Shown: positions 1 through 6,992 of the stretch, piece after piece
Layout: each line of letters begins with the position of its first letter
How positions within the stretch are numbered: the first letter of the stretch is position 1
Assembly: GCA_046726435.1 (NCBI GenBank)
Contig: JBKPAM010000040.1
Span: 1 to 14,721, forward strand
Reading direction: 5' to 3'
From: AC-32 sp046726435
GTDB lineage: Bacteria; Actinomycetota; Thermoleophilia; Gaiellales; Gaiellaceae
DNA length: 14,721 nt
The notes under the pieces: generated by a model
Database searches by the model: none
The model's input: only the letters and a program-made list of their open reading frames with translations
Told to the model about the DNA's origin: nothing
Translations under genes and position numbers: made by a program

Positions 1-1
1 G

Positions 2-1234
2 AACGAGAGGGTCCGGCGCATCCGCGACATCATCGAGACGAGCTGGGACACGATGGACGCGCGGGTCCGCGAGATCGCCGGCCCGCTGCCGGCGATACCG
101 AAGGACCCGGCCGACCCGAAGCTGGCCGACATCCGAAAGACGACCGCGGACGGGGCCAGGAGTAACGCCGGCTTCAGCTACGCCACCTACGTCCGGCTCA
201 AGATCAGCGGCGTCGTCGACCGCTACGCGGAGACCGCCTGTCTCGTCTGCGAGCTCCCGCCGGACTCGACGCACGCGCTCCTGGCCCGCAGCTCCCTGCG
301 CGCCTGGGCCGAGGCGAGGGGTCTCTTCGAGCAGCGGATCGAGCCGTCGCAGACGCAGCTGGACTTCCTCCTCGCCTTCGACCTCGCGTACTCCGAGCGT
401 CGGCTGCGCTTCGTCATCGACGGGCTCAGCCACCTCTACGCAAAGGCCGGCACGCAGGGCTACCCCGAGCGGGCTCAGGTCGACGACGCGAAAGGGCGCC
501 TGTGGGAAGCCGTCGGAACGGTGCGCGAGGCGGCCTCGGGCGAGGGCATCGACGAGTCGCTCAAGAGCAGCTTCGCGGACTGCTTCGCCGTCGACGACAT
601 GCGCACGTTCATGCAGCACCAGGGCTTCGACGCGCACGCGTTCATGGAGCGGCGGCGCACGCAGCTCGACGCGCTGGAGACCGCGCTGCAGACGTACCTG
701 AAGCAGAGGCTCGCCGGATTCACGGCTGACCTCTACTCAGGGCTGATCGAGCTGACCGATGGCTGGGCAGACGAGCGCCGCTGGGAGCTGCTCGTGCGCT
801 ACCTCGGCTTCCCCTTCTGGGACGTGCTGCTCTACCCGATCCAGGCCCTCAGCGACGTGGGCGAGCGCGACCACGTCGAGATCGTGCGGCTGAGCCCGCG
901 CGACTCGCACCGGATTCCGTTCGACGGCGACCCGAAGCAGAAGAAGCTGATCGGCGCGCAGAAGGGGCACTTCGGCGCCTTCCTCAGCCGCCGTGGCCGC
1001 GAGCAGGACTACCTCTGGGGACGCCTTGACGGGGCCGAGCGGTTCATCGGCATCCTGCTCGGCGACGCTCCCGAGGAAGACGAGAAGCGGTGGTGCGACG
1101 AGGCCTTCCGTGCGATCCTCGAGGAGGACGAGCAGGCGGTGCCGAAGGCCTCGGATCTCGTCCGCCGCGTGCGGGAGACGACCGCGGCGGAGTCGGAGCC
1201 GGAGCCCGACGAAGGGTCAGCGGCTGGGCCATGA
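2..1234 (+). CDS. Patatin-related protein, C-terminal part with DUF3376 domain (5' partial)
   Basis: The reading frame is open from base 2, so the gene starts upstream of the window; the ATG at 53 is internal and only about 410 residues are visible. The last third carries the block typical of the C-terminal DUF3376 region of the large patatin-related proteins of actinobacteria: GFPFWDVLLYPIQAL, then VEIVRLSPRDS, then GHFGAFLSR and DYLWGRLDGAERF. Known members begin with a patatin-type lipid acyl hydrolase domain (Ser-Asp dyad); that catalytic part would lie outside this window and cannot be checked. The visible part is acidic and helix-rich with no membrane segment, and its tail (after about genomic position 1180) is low-complexity Glu/Pro. 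It ends 47 bases before the stop of the convergent ferritin-like gene. A phospholipase-like role is inferred from the family only; family assignment is good, activity unknown. Confidence 0.8.
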   Translation, partial: NERVRRIRDIIETSWDTMDARVREIAGPLPAIPKDPADPKLADIRKTTADGARSNAGFSYATYVRLKISGVVDRYAETACLVCELPPDSTHALLARSSLRAWAEARGLFEQRIEPSQTQLDFLLAFDLAYSERRLRFVIDGLSHLYAKAGTQGYPERAQVDDAKGRLWEAVGTVREAASGEGIDESLKSSFADCFAVDDMRTFMQHQGFDAHAFMERRRTQLDALETALQTYLKQRLAGFTADLYSGLIELTDGWADERRWELLVRYLGFPFWDVLLYPIQALSDVGERDHVEIVRLSPRDSHRIPFDGDPKQKKLIGAQKGHFGAFLSRRGREQDYLWGRLDGAERFIGILLGDAPEEDEKRWCDEAFRAILEEDEQAVPKASDLVRRVRETTAAESEPEPDEGSAAGP

Positions 1235-1281
1235 GGCGACCGGCGACCTGAGGCGGGTCGCTTGACTGCAGGCCGTGGCGG

Positions 1282-1791
1282 CTAGGTCTTCCCCTCGGCC
1301 TCGTATTCGCGAAGGAATCCCTCGAAGAGGCGCCTGTGACCCTCCTCGTCGCGCAGGATCTCGATCACCATGTCCTGGGTCGCCCAGTCGACACCGTCGG
1401 TCACCTCGATGATGTGGTTGTAGTGCTCGATCGCGCCGGTCTCGGCCTCGATCACGCCCTTGATCACGTGGACGATGTCCGTCTGCTCGGCAGGCGGTTG
1501 GAGGTACGTCTGCTCCGCGTTGAAGTCGAGCGAGCCCGGCACGATGCCGTGGAGCTCCTTGATCCGGTTCGCGTACAGCCGCGCGTGCCCGAGCTCCTCC
1601 TGGATGTCCTCCTCGAGCGACTCGCGGATCTCCTGAGCGCGCACGCCGTCCGGGTTGACCGAGTTGGCGAGGTAGCTCATCACCGTCTCGACCTCCATCC
1701 AGTACGCCTTCTCGAGCAGCTCGAGGATCTCCGTGCGCTTCTCCTCGTTCTCGGGGGCGAGAATCCCGGGCCCAGTGGTCCGTGTGGCCAT
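1282..1791 (-). CDS. Ferritin-like diiron protein
   Basis: A 169-residue four-helix protein of the bacterioferritin/Dps-like superfamily, predicted to bind a diiron centre and to handle iron or oxidants in the cytoplasm. Candidate ligands are placed as expected for the fold: Glu33 or Glu35 in helix 1 (MEVETVMSYL), Glu66 and His69 in helix 2 (EELGHARLY), Glu115 or Glu117 in helix 3 (EAETGAIEHY), and Glu149 with His152 in helix 4 (DEEGHRRLF), giving two ExxH pairs. The ATG at 1791 is chosen because AGGAAGGAG lies six bases upstream; an in-frame extension to 1989 would translate the repeat element at 1853-2011 and is rejected. That element begins only about 60 bases upstream of the start codon and may carry or displace the promoter. 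Storage ferritin, Dps-like protection and an encapsulin-cargo-like role cannot be separated from sequence alone. Confidence 0.85.
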   Translation of the reverse strand: MATRTTGPGILAPENEEKRTEILELLEKAYWMEVETVMSYLANSVNPDGVRAQEIRESLEEDIQEELGHARLYANRIKELHGIVPGSLDFNAEQTYLQPPAEQTDIVHVIKGVIEAETGAIEHYNHIIEVTDGVDWATQDMVIEILRDEEGHRRLFEGFLREYEAEGKT

Positions 1792-1852
1792 GTCGGCTCC
1801 TTCCTCTCGGATGTCCGTAGGTCTACCCGATCGATGTTCGCCCACGCCTCGA

Positions 1853-2011
1853 GAACCGGGGTCAGATCTTGCATTGACACACTTGTCGCGGATTCGGCCT
1901 GACGCCGTGTGTCGATTCTGCGCAAAAGCCGGTAGGCGAGAGTGTGTGGACGATTTGTGGCGAAATCGGAACAGGAATGTGCAGTGCAAGATCTGACACC
2001 GGGGTTCGCGG
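1853..2011. repeat. 159-bp element with inverted ends, copy 1
   Basis: This stretch is repeated almost exactly at 2280-2438 in the same orientation. The ends are inverted: GTCAGATCTTGCA at 1861-1873 matches the reverse complement of 1985-1997, flanked by CCGGGG-type sequence on both sides, and both copies end in GGGGTTCGCGG. An inner hairpin is visible: CGATTT, a 6-base loop, AAATCG (around 1951-1968). The core 1901-1980 differs from copy 2 (2327-2406) at one base (1934). There is no coding capacity for a transposase and no clear target duplication. It resembles a small non-autonomous mobile repeat (MITE or REP-like, possibly mobilised by an IS200/Y1-type transposase elsewhere); the class is an inference. 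Confidence 0.75.
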
Positions 2012-2017
2012 ATGCCC

Positions 2018-2047
2018 TTGCCGTCCGCGCCGTGGGTCCTCTACTCT
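2018..2047 (+). promoter_or_regulatory. Probable leaderless promoter for the 65-residue membrane protein
   Basis: TTGCCG (2018-2023; four of six matches to TTGACA), an 18-base spacer, then TACTCT (2042-2047; fits TANNNT), with the ATG seven bases further on at 2055. No Shine-Dalgarno sequence is present, so transcription would start at or next to the start codon. It begins just after the right end of element copy 1. Confidence 0.4.
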
Positions 2048-2054
2048 GATTCCG

Positions 2055-2252
2055 ATGAGGACGATTTGGGCGGGCCGCGCGGCTCAAGCTGCCGCGAGAT
2101 ACGGCGAACATGCGCCGACTGCCGCCGTTTGCTGCAACGCCTGCCGGACCTGCGTCCAGACGAACATGATTGGCCTTGCTGTGGCAGGCGTCCTCGCCGC
2201 CGGGGGAGCACTCACGCGCCTCGCTCGGCGCGTAATCCCCGCGTCCTCCTAG
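2055..2252 (+). CDS. Small Cys-rich single-pass membrane protein, unknown function
   Basis: A 65-residue reading frame not obvious by length alone. It opens with MRTIWAGRAAQAAARYG, continues with a cysteine cluster (CCNACRTC, about residues 26-33), then a hydrophobic stretch (MIGLAVAGVLAAGGAL, about residues 38-53) followed by LARRV, as in a one-helix inner-membrane protein with a basic end. Third positions in this frame are mostly G/C, clearly more so than in the competing frame that starts at 2012. There is no Shine-Dalgarno sequence, but a TANNNT hexamer sits seven bases before the ATG. The spacing CC-x2-C-x2-C could hold a metal or Fe-S centre, which is speculative. It lies between two direct copies of a mobile-looking repeat, so it may be cargo or simply a bystander. 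The product is not recognised; translation is likely but unproven. Confidence 0.5.
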   Translation: MRTIWAGRAAQAAARYGEHAPTAAVCCNACRTCVQTNMIGLAVAGVLAAGGALTRLARRVIPASS

Positions 2253-2260
2253 TCGTGCAC

Positions 2261-2438
2261 GAACCCGGGGTCAGACCTTGAACCCGGGGCAGATCTTGCA
2301 TTGACCCACTCGTCGAGGATCAGCTTGACGCCGTGTGTCGATTCTGCGCAAAAGCCGGTCGGCGAGAGTGTGTGGACGATTTGTGGCGAAATCGGAACAG
2401 GAATGTGGCAGTGCAAGATCTGACCCCGGGGTTCGCGG
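2261..2438. repeat. 159-bp element, copy 2, with a duplicated left end
   Basis: The second direct copy of the element at 1853-2011. The core 2327-2406 matches 1901-1980 with one mismatch (2360). The left end is doubled: one end-like unit at 2261-2279 (GAACCCGGGGTCAGACCTT) is followed at once by a second at 2280-2297 (GAACCCGGGGCAGATCTT), so 2280-2438 is the 159-bp copy proper and 2261-2279 looks like the stub of another element end. The right end GCAAGATCTGAC is inverted to the left end, and the copy finishes with GGGGTTCGCGG, directly against the stop codon of the minus-strand gene at 2439. Confidence 0.75.
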
Positions 2439-2702
2439 TTACACCGCGCGCGGGCCCCTCGAGCTGAGCTCGCGAGCAAGAGCCGTTGCCCAGCCGCCAT
2501 CACGCTTCGGGTGCACTTTCACCCAGACTCGGCTCTGCCACTGGCTTAGCTCAAGCGTGCCCGCGCGTCCCGGGAAACCGAGATGCCAGTGGTGGCTACC
2601 GGGACGCCCGGCCAACTCGGGTTCGCTGCGAACGACGAGACCGCGCTGACGGCACTCGACGAGCGCCTCGTTCGCGCTGACGTTCAGGTCGAGCTCGAGC
2701 AC
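2439..2702 (-). CDS. Conserved-looking hypothetical protein, 87 residues
   Basis: The segment from the GTG at 2702 reads like a genuine compact protein: it opens with LELDLNVSANEALVECRQ and contains RPGSHHWHLGFPGRAGTLEL, then VWVKVHPKRDGGWATALARE. It is rich in Trp and His, has no membrane segment or signal peptide, and recalls small unknown proteins of actinobacteria, though I cannot name a family. The in-frame region upstream of 2702 (to 2942) is Arg/His-rich and overlaps the CNB gene antisense, so it is not included; there is no ATG, GTG or TTG between 2702 and the CNB gene. A promoter-like pair lies just upstream (2714-2742). The stop codon is the first triplet beyond element copy 2, so the last residues (RGPRAV) may have been altered by the insertion. 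Function unknown. Confidence 0.6.
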   Translation of the reverse strand: MLELDLNVSANEALVECRQRGLVVRSEPELAGRPGSHHWHLGFPGRAGTLELSQWQSRVWVKVHPKRDGGWATALARELSSRGPRAV

Positions 2703-2713
2703 GAGGGACTTCG

Positions 2714-2742
2714 ATCGTAATTGACTGGGTAGCTGGGTTGAA
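2714..2742 (-). promoter_or_regulatory. Probable promoter of the 87-residue protein
   Basis: On the minus strand TTCAAC (2742-2737), a 17-base spacer, then TACGAT (2719-2714, fits TANNNT), 11 bases before the GTG at 2702. The transcript would have a leader of only a few bases, in line with the missing Shine-Dalgarno sequence. The -35 match is weak (three of six). Confidence 0.35.
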
Positions 2743-2858
2743 TGTCGAGCAGTGTGGCGCCGCTCGCGTGCTCTCGCCGAGCGATCGCGGATAGCAGGAG
2801 GACGCTTTCCCGGTCGAGAGGACCGCGAATGAATGCGCCGGTGCGGTAGAAGTCGCAC

Positions 2859-3269
2859 GTGACCGTCGCGGAGACCCTCGGCCAGCTGGCCCTGTTCGCC
2901 GACCTGACCCCCTCGCAGCTCGAGGCGGTCGCGCACTCGCACGAGGAGGACGTCTTCGCCGCCGGCGAGCGTGTGCTGCGGCGCGGACTGAGCGGCGGCA
3001 ACTTCTACGTCATCCTCGAGGGCGAGGCTTCGGTCGAGGTCCGCGGTGAGGAGCGGTTCCGGCTGGGGCGCGGCGAGTTCTTCGGCGAGATCTCGGCGCT
3101 GACCGGTGAGCCGCCGACCGCGGACGTCGTCGCGGCGACGACGCTCCGCTGCCTCGTGATCCCCGCCGCGCAGCTCGAGCGCCTCCTGCTCGATCGCCCG
3201 CAGTTCATGCTGCGCCTGCTGCGGATGGAGGCGCGCCGCCTCCAGGGCACGGTCGATTGGCGGCCGTAG
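2859..3269 (+). CDS. Stand-alone cyclic-nucleotide-binding (CNB/Crp-type) domain protein
   Basis: A 136-residue protein that is essentially one CNB domain: N-terminal helices (LFADLTPSQLEAVA, 12-25), beta-barrel (GGNFYVILEGEASVEV, 46-61), phosphate-binding cassette FFGEISALTGEPPTADVVA (74-92), and a C-terminal helix. There is no DNA-binding helix-turn-helix, so it is not a Crp-type transcription factor. The cassette keeps the Gly-Glu pair (76-77), but the arginine that normally grips the cyclic phosphate is replaced by Pro86, so cAMP or cGMP binding is doubtful and the domain may be a structural or partner-sensing module. The GTG at 2859 is the first start after an in-frame stop at 2847. The end overlaps the next gene by 13 bases. 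CNB domains fused to thioredoxin-reductase-like flavoproteins are known in actinobacteria; here the two parts are separate genes. Confidence 0.85.
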   Translation: MTVAETLGQLALFADLTPSQLEAVAHSHEEDVFAAGERVLRRGLSGGNFYVILEGEASVEVRGEERFRLGRGEFFGEISALTGEPPTADVVAATTLRCLVIPAAQLERLLLDRPQFMLRLLRMEARRLQGTVDWRP

Positions 3270-4732
3270 AGCGCCCCTTCCCGCCCGGCGACTACGAGGT
3301 GGTGGTCGTCGGCAGCGGCCCGGGCGGGCTCCAGACGAGCTACTGCCTGCGGCGGCTCGGTGTCCCCCACGCCGTGCTCTCCCGCGACGAGCGGCCGGCC
3401 GGAATGTTCCAGAGCTTTCCGATCTTCCAGCGGCTGATCACGTGGACGAAGCCCGACTCCCCGGTCGAGCGGACCTCCCGCGAGTACGAGTGGTTCGACC
3501 ACAACAGCCTGCTCGCCGACGAGCCCGAGCTGAAGGCGCTCGTTCCCGCGCTGATGGACCGCGCCTACGACCTGCCCTCGCGGGCCGAGATGGAGTCCGG
3601 TCTAGCCGCCTTCGCCGAGCGGGCCAAGCTCGAGGTGCGTTACGGCTGCACCTGGGAGTCGACGCGGTTCGAGGACGGGCGGGTCGTGCTCGTCACGAGC
3701 GACGGCGAGTACCGCGCCCGAGCCGTCGTCTTCGCCATAGGTGTGACCGAGCCGTGGTGGGCGGAGGTGCCCGGCCTCGAGCACGCGCCGCACTACGTCG
3801 AGACGCAGGAGCCCCAGCGGTACGCCGACCGCAACGTCTTCGTCGTCGGCAAGCGGAACTCGGGCTTCGAAGTGGCCCAGGGGATCCTCCCGTGGGCCCG
3901 CTCCATCGTCCTCGGCTCGCCGCGGCCGGTGCAGACCGAAGCGCTCGCGCTTTCGGGGCTGCGAGTGCGCTATCTCCACCCCTACGACGAGTACTCGCGC
4001 GGCGGGCCCGGTACCTACGTCCTCGACGTCTCGATCGAGCGGATCGAGCGCGCCGCCGACGGCTTCCGCGTCTTTACCCGCGGCACGACCTGGGACGGAA
4101 CGCTCGAATTCGACGTCGACGACGTGATCGCGGCGACCGGCTTCAGGACGCCGCTCAAAGACCTGCCCGAGCTCGGGCTCGTCACGGTCGCCGAGGGGCG
4201 CATTCCCGCGCTGACGCCGTTCTGGGAGAGCGTTTCGCTGCCGGGGGTCTTCTTCGCCGGAAACACGTCGCAGGGCGCACGCGGCATCGGCAAGCGCGGG
4301 GCCGGGGCGAGCTCGACCTCGGTGAACGGCTTCCGCTACAACGCGCGCGTCCTCGCCCATCACCTCGCCAGGACGCTCGGCGGGCACGAGCCGCGGCGAC
4401 AGCCGGTCACCGACGTCGTCTCGTTCCTGCTTCACGAACTCAGCAGCGCGCCGGAGCTCTGGGTGCAGAAGGGCTACCTCTGCCGCGTGGTCTCGGTCGC
4501 CGAGGGGGCGTTCCGCGACGAGGACTTCGTGCCGCTCGCGAGCTTCCTCGACTCCCCCGGTCCCGACGCCCTGGCAGCCAGCGTCGAGGTCGACGAGGCC
4601 GGCACGATCATCCCGACGCTCTACATGCGCCGGGGCGGCGAGATCCGCGAGCACCAGTTCGAGCCGCACCCGCTGCACGACTACGAGCGCGATGCCTACC
4701 GGAAGGAGCTTGCCGCCCTGGTAGGCGCGTAA
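3257..4732 (+). CDS. FAD/NAD(P)-dependent oxidoreductase (flavin monooxygenase-like)
   Basis: A 491-residue two-dinucleotide-fold flavoprotein. The FAD fold opens with VVVVGSGPGG (15-24), there is an ATG-type block (VFAIGVTEPW, 158-167), a second nucleotide loop VFVVGKRNSGFEVAQG (194-209), the ATGF motif (293-296) and the FAD-contact block GVFFAGNTSQGARG (330-343). No CxxC is present, so it is not a thioredoxin reductase despite the neighbouring CNB domain; a flavin-containing-monooxygenase or related NAD(P)H oxidoreductase fits better. The second loop has Lys-Arg where a Gly-x-Gly pattern is usual, so the nicotinamide-nucleotide preference is uncertain. A C-terminal extension of about 110 residues follows the core. 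The start is TTG at 3257, the only plausible start ahead of the Rossmann fold; it overlaps the CNB gene by 13 bases, implying coupled translation. The substrate is unknown. Confidence 0.8.
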   Translation: MAAVERPFPPGDYEVVVVGSGPGGLQTSYCLRRLGVPHAVLSRDERPAGMFQSFPIFQRLITWTKPDSPVERTSREYEWFDHNSLLADEPELKALVPALMDRAYDLPSRAEMESGLAAFAERAKLEVRYGCTWESTRFEDGRVVLVTSDGEYRARAVVFAIGVTEPWWAEVPGLEHAPHYVETQEPQRYADRNVFVVGKRNSGFEVAQGILPWARSIVLGSPRPVQTEALALSGLRVRYLHPYDEYSRGGPGTYVLDVSIERIERAADGFRVFTRGTTWDGTLEFDVDDVIAATGFRTPLKDLPELGLVTVAEGRIPALTPFWESVSLPGVFFAGNTSQGARGIGKRGAGASSTSVNGFRYNARVLAHHLARTLGGHEPRRQPVTDVVSFLLHELSSAPELWVQKGYLCRVVSVAEGAFRDEDFVPLASFLDSPGPDALAASVEVDEAGTIIPTLYMRRGGEIREHQFEPHPLHDYERDAYRKELAALVGA

Positions 4733-4760
4733 ATCCTGCGGCGGCGGGAAGGAGCGCGGC

Positions 4761-6965
4761 ATGAGCGCCGCCGCCTCCTGGCTGTTGATGCGCTTGCGCC
4801 TGCTCGTGGTGCCGGCCTGGATCCTCGCCGCCTTGGTGGCTACGACCCAGCTGCCGTCGTTCACCGACCGCCCCTCCTCCGAGCTCGGCGGCCTCGTGCC
4901 GACGCACTCGGAGTCCGTGAAGGTCGAGGCGCAGGGCGTTGCCGTCTTCGGGACGCCGCTTCTCTCGCGCGTCGCGATCGTCCAGCGCGACCCGGGCGGG
5001 CTCTCCCGCGACGCGCAGGAGCGCGCACTGCGCCGCGCCGTCGCGATCGACCAGGGGCAGGACAAGGTCATGCGCAGCATCGCCTTCGCGCTTCCGATTT
5101 CGAACGTTGGCCGGGTGTTCCCGTCGTCTCGCGAGCACGGAACGACGGTGATCACGTACCTCTACTTCCGGCCGAACGTCGGCCCCGGAGCGCAGCTCGC
5201 CCTGGCGCACACGTACGAGCAGCGGATTCGCGCCGCGGGCGACCCGGTCGACGGCGTGACAGGCACGATCGCGGCCCGGCAGGCGGAGCTCGACGAGATC
5301 AACGGCGCGCTGCCGCTCGTCGAGGCGGCGACCGTGGCCTTGATCGCCGTCATCCTGCTGCTCGTCTTCCGCGCGGTCGGGCCGCCGCTCGTCACGCTCG
5401 GCGCGGCCGCGATCTCGTACCTGATCTCGATCCACGTGCTCACGTGGCTCTCCGACCAGATGGGAACCGAGATCCCGCGCGAGGTGGAGCCCGTGCTCGT
5501 CGCACTACTGCTCGGCCTGACCACCGACTACGCGGTCTTCTTCCTCTCCGGTGTCCGCAGGCGACTGGAGGAAGGAGACCCCGGCGTGAAGGCGACGCGC
5601 GAGACGGCTCGCACGGTGCTCCCGATCGTGGTCACGGCCGGGCTGATCGTGGCCGTCGGGTCCGGGTCGCTCGTGATCGGGAACCTCGGCTTCTTCCGGG
5701 CGTTCGGTCCGGGGATGGCGGTGACGGTGCTCGTCACGATGGCCGTGGCCGCGACCCTGGTGCCCGCCCTGCTCGCGATCTTCGGCCGGGCGCTGTTCTG
5801 GCCGGGACTGCGAGCCGCCGAGCCGCAAGAGCCGTCGAGGGCCCGGCGCGCGTTCGGACGCGTCGCCACCGCCCGGCCCGTCGCTGTCGCGCTCGTGGTC
5901 GTCACGGCCGCGGGATTGATCGTGGCCGCGAGTGAGGCGCGCTCGACCGCGCTGGGGCTGACGCTCTTCCGCGGGCTCCCCGCGTCGAACGAGGTCGCCC
6001 GGGCCTCCACTGCCGCCGGCCAGGGCTTCACGCGCGGGATCATCGCCCCGACGGAGATCCTGCTCCGCGGGCCGAACCTCGGCGAGCGGCGGGACCAGCT
6101 GGCCCGGTTCCAGTCCTCCCTGCAGAACACCCCAGGCGTGGCCGGCGTGATCGGCGTCGCCGACCAGCCCACGTGGGTGCACCAGCCGCTGTTCGTCAAC
6201 CGAAGCGGCGATGCGGCGCGCTACGCGGTCGTCCTGAACGACGATCCCCTGAGCACCCGGGCGATCGGCACGCTCCACCGCCTGCAGGACGACCTGTCCG
6301 CGATGCTGCAGCGCGTAGGGCTGGGAGGCGCCGAGGCCGGCGTCGCGGGCGACACGGCCCTCGCAGCCGAGGCCGTCCAGACCGTCCACGGAGACATCAC
6401 GAGAGTCGCCCTCGCCTTGCTGCTCGCGAACCTCGTCTTGCTCGCGGTGTTCCTGCGCGCGCTGCTCGCGCCGCTGTACCTGCTCGCGGCCAGCGTGCTG
6501 GCCCTGACGGCATCGATCGGAATCACGACGTGGGTCTTCCAGGACGTCTTCGGCCACCAGGACCTCACGTACTACGTCCCCTTCGCGGCCGCCGTCCTGC
6601 TGCTCTCGCTCGGCTCGGACTACAACATCTTCATCGCGGGCCGGATCTGGCAGGAGGCGGAGCGGCGGCCGTTCCGCGCGGCGATCCGTTACGCCACACC
6701 GAGGGCCTCCGGCACCATCACCACCGCCGGCCTGACCCTCGCCGGCTCGTTCGCGCTGCTGGCGCTGATCCCGATCCGGCCGATGCGCGAGCTCGCCTTC
6801 GTGATGGCAATCGGGATCCTCGTCGACTCCTTCCTCGTGCGCTCGATCCTCGTGCCGTCGCTGGCGGCAAGCTTCGGCCGCCTCTCGTGGTGGCCGAACT
6901 CTCCCCCGCGCCCCGAGCCGGCGGCGCAGACTGCTCCATCGTTTCCGAAGGAGCGAAGCGGATAG
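4761..6965 (+). CDS. MMPL/RND-family membrane transporter
   Basis: A 734-residue protein with the duplicated RND architecture of the MMPL family: a first membrane helix (about 10-30), an extracytoplasmic domain (about 32-185), a bundle of helices (about 186-345), another helix near 371-392, a second outer domain, and a second bundle (about 548-705). Each half has the family's charged signature in a membrane helix: GLTTDYAVFFLSGVRR (252-267) and LGSDYNIFIAGRI (617-629), whose Asp residues (256, 620) are candidates for proton relay. The family exports lipids, siderophores or drugs using the proton gradient; no substrate can be read here. The ATG at 4761 has GGAAGGAG eight bases upstream. The gene starts 28 bases after the flavoprotein, so co-transcription is likely, suggesting that a product of the flavoenzyme or a membrane lipid is moved. 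Confidence 0.9.
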   Translation: MSAAASWLLMRLRLLVVPAWILAALVATTQLPSFTDRPSSELGGLVPTHSESVKVEAQGVAVFGTPLLSRVAIVQRDPGGLSRDAQERALRRAVAIDQGQDKVMRSIAFALPISNVGRVFPSSREHGTTVITYLYFRPNVGPGAQLALAHTYEQRIRAAGDPVDGVTGTIAARQAELDEINGALPLVEAATVALIAVILLLVFRAVGPPLVTLGAAAISYLISIHVLTWLSDQMGTEIPREVEPVLVALLLGLTTDYAVFFLSGVRRRLEEGDPGVKATRETARTVLPIVVTAGLIVAVGSGSLVIGNLGFFRAFGPGMAVTVLVTMAVAATLVPALLAIFGRALFWPGLRAAEPQEPSRARRAFGRVATARPVAVALVVVTAAGLIVAASEARSTALGLTLFRGLPASNEVARASTAAGQGFTRGIIAPTEILLRGPNLGERRDQLARFQSSLQNTPGVAGVIGVADQPTWVHQPLFVNRSGDAARYAVVLNDDPLSTRAIGTLHRLQDDLSAMLQRVGLGGAEAGVAGDTALAAEAVQTVHGDITRVALALLLANLVLLAVFLRALLAPLYLLAASVLALTASIGITTWVFQDVFGHQDLTYYVPFAAAVLLLSLGSDYNIFIAGRIWQEAERRPFRAAIRYATPRASGTITTAGLTLAGSFALLALIPIRPMRELAFVMAIGILVDSFLVRSILVPSLAASFGRLSWWPNSPPRPEPAAQTAPSFPKERSG

Positions 6966-6992
6966 CGCCAGGAAAAGGAGGGGTCCAACCGC

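Noticed and set aside
1236..1261. GCGACC/GGTCGC hairpin between the convergent patatin and ferritin genes
   Set aside because: Only a six-base stem with a 14-base loop and two T residues after it; too weak to call a terminator.
1336..1902. 188-residue plus-strand frame opposite the ferritin-like gene
   Set aside because: Repetitive Asp/Leu/Val/His sequence, antisense to an intact diiron protein with a good ribosome binding site.
2012..2281. 89-residue alternative frame over the small membrane-protein gene
   Set aside because: Its third positions are less G/C-rich than in the frame starting at 2055, it ends inside element copy 2, and it lacks a start signal.
1853..2438. CRISPR or tRNA in the repeat region
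   Set aside because: Only two 159-bp copies with no spacer array, and no cloverleaf or CCA-type ending could be drawn.
3257..3269. Programmed frameshift fusing the CNB domain to the flavoprotein
   Set aside because: The frames overlap by 13 bases, but no slippery heptamer is visible; ordinary coupled translation from TTG explains the layout.
3602..5155. 517-residue minus-strand open frame
   Set aside because: Spans the flavoprotein and the transporter start antisense; low-complexity Arg/Glu/Val composition, no motif.
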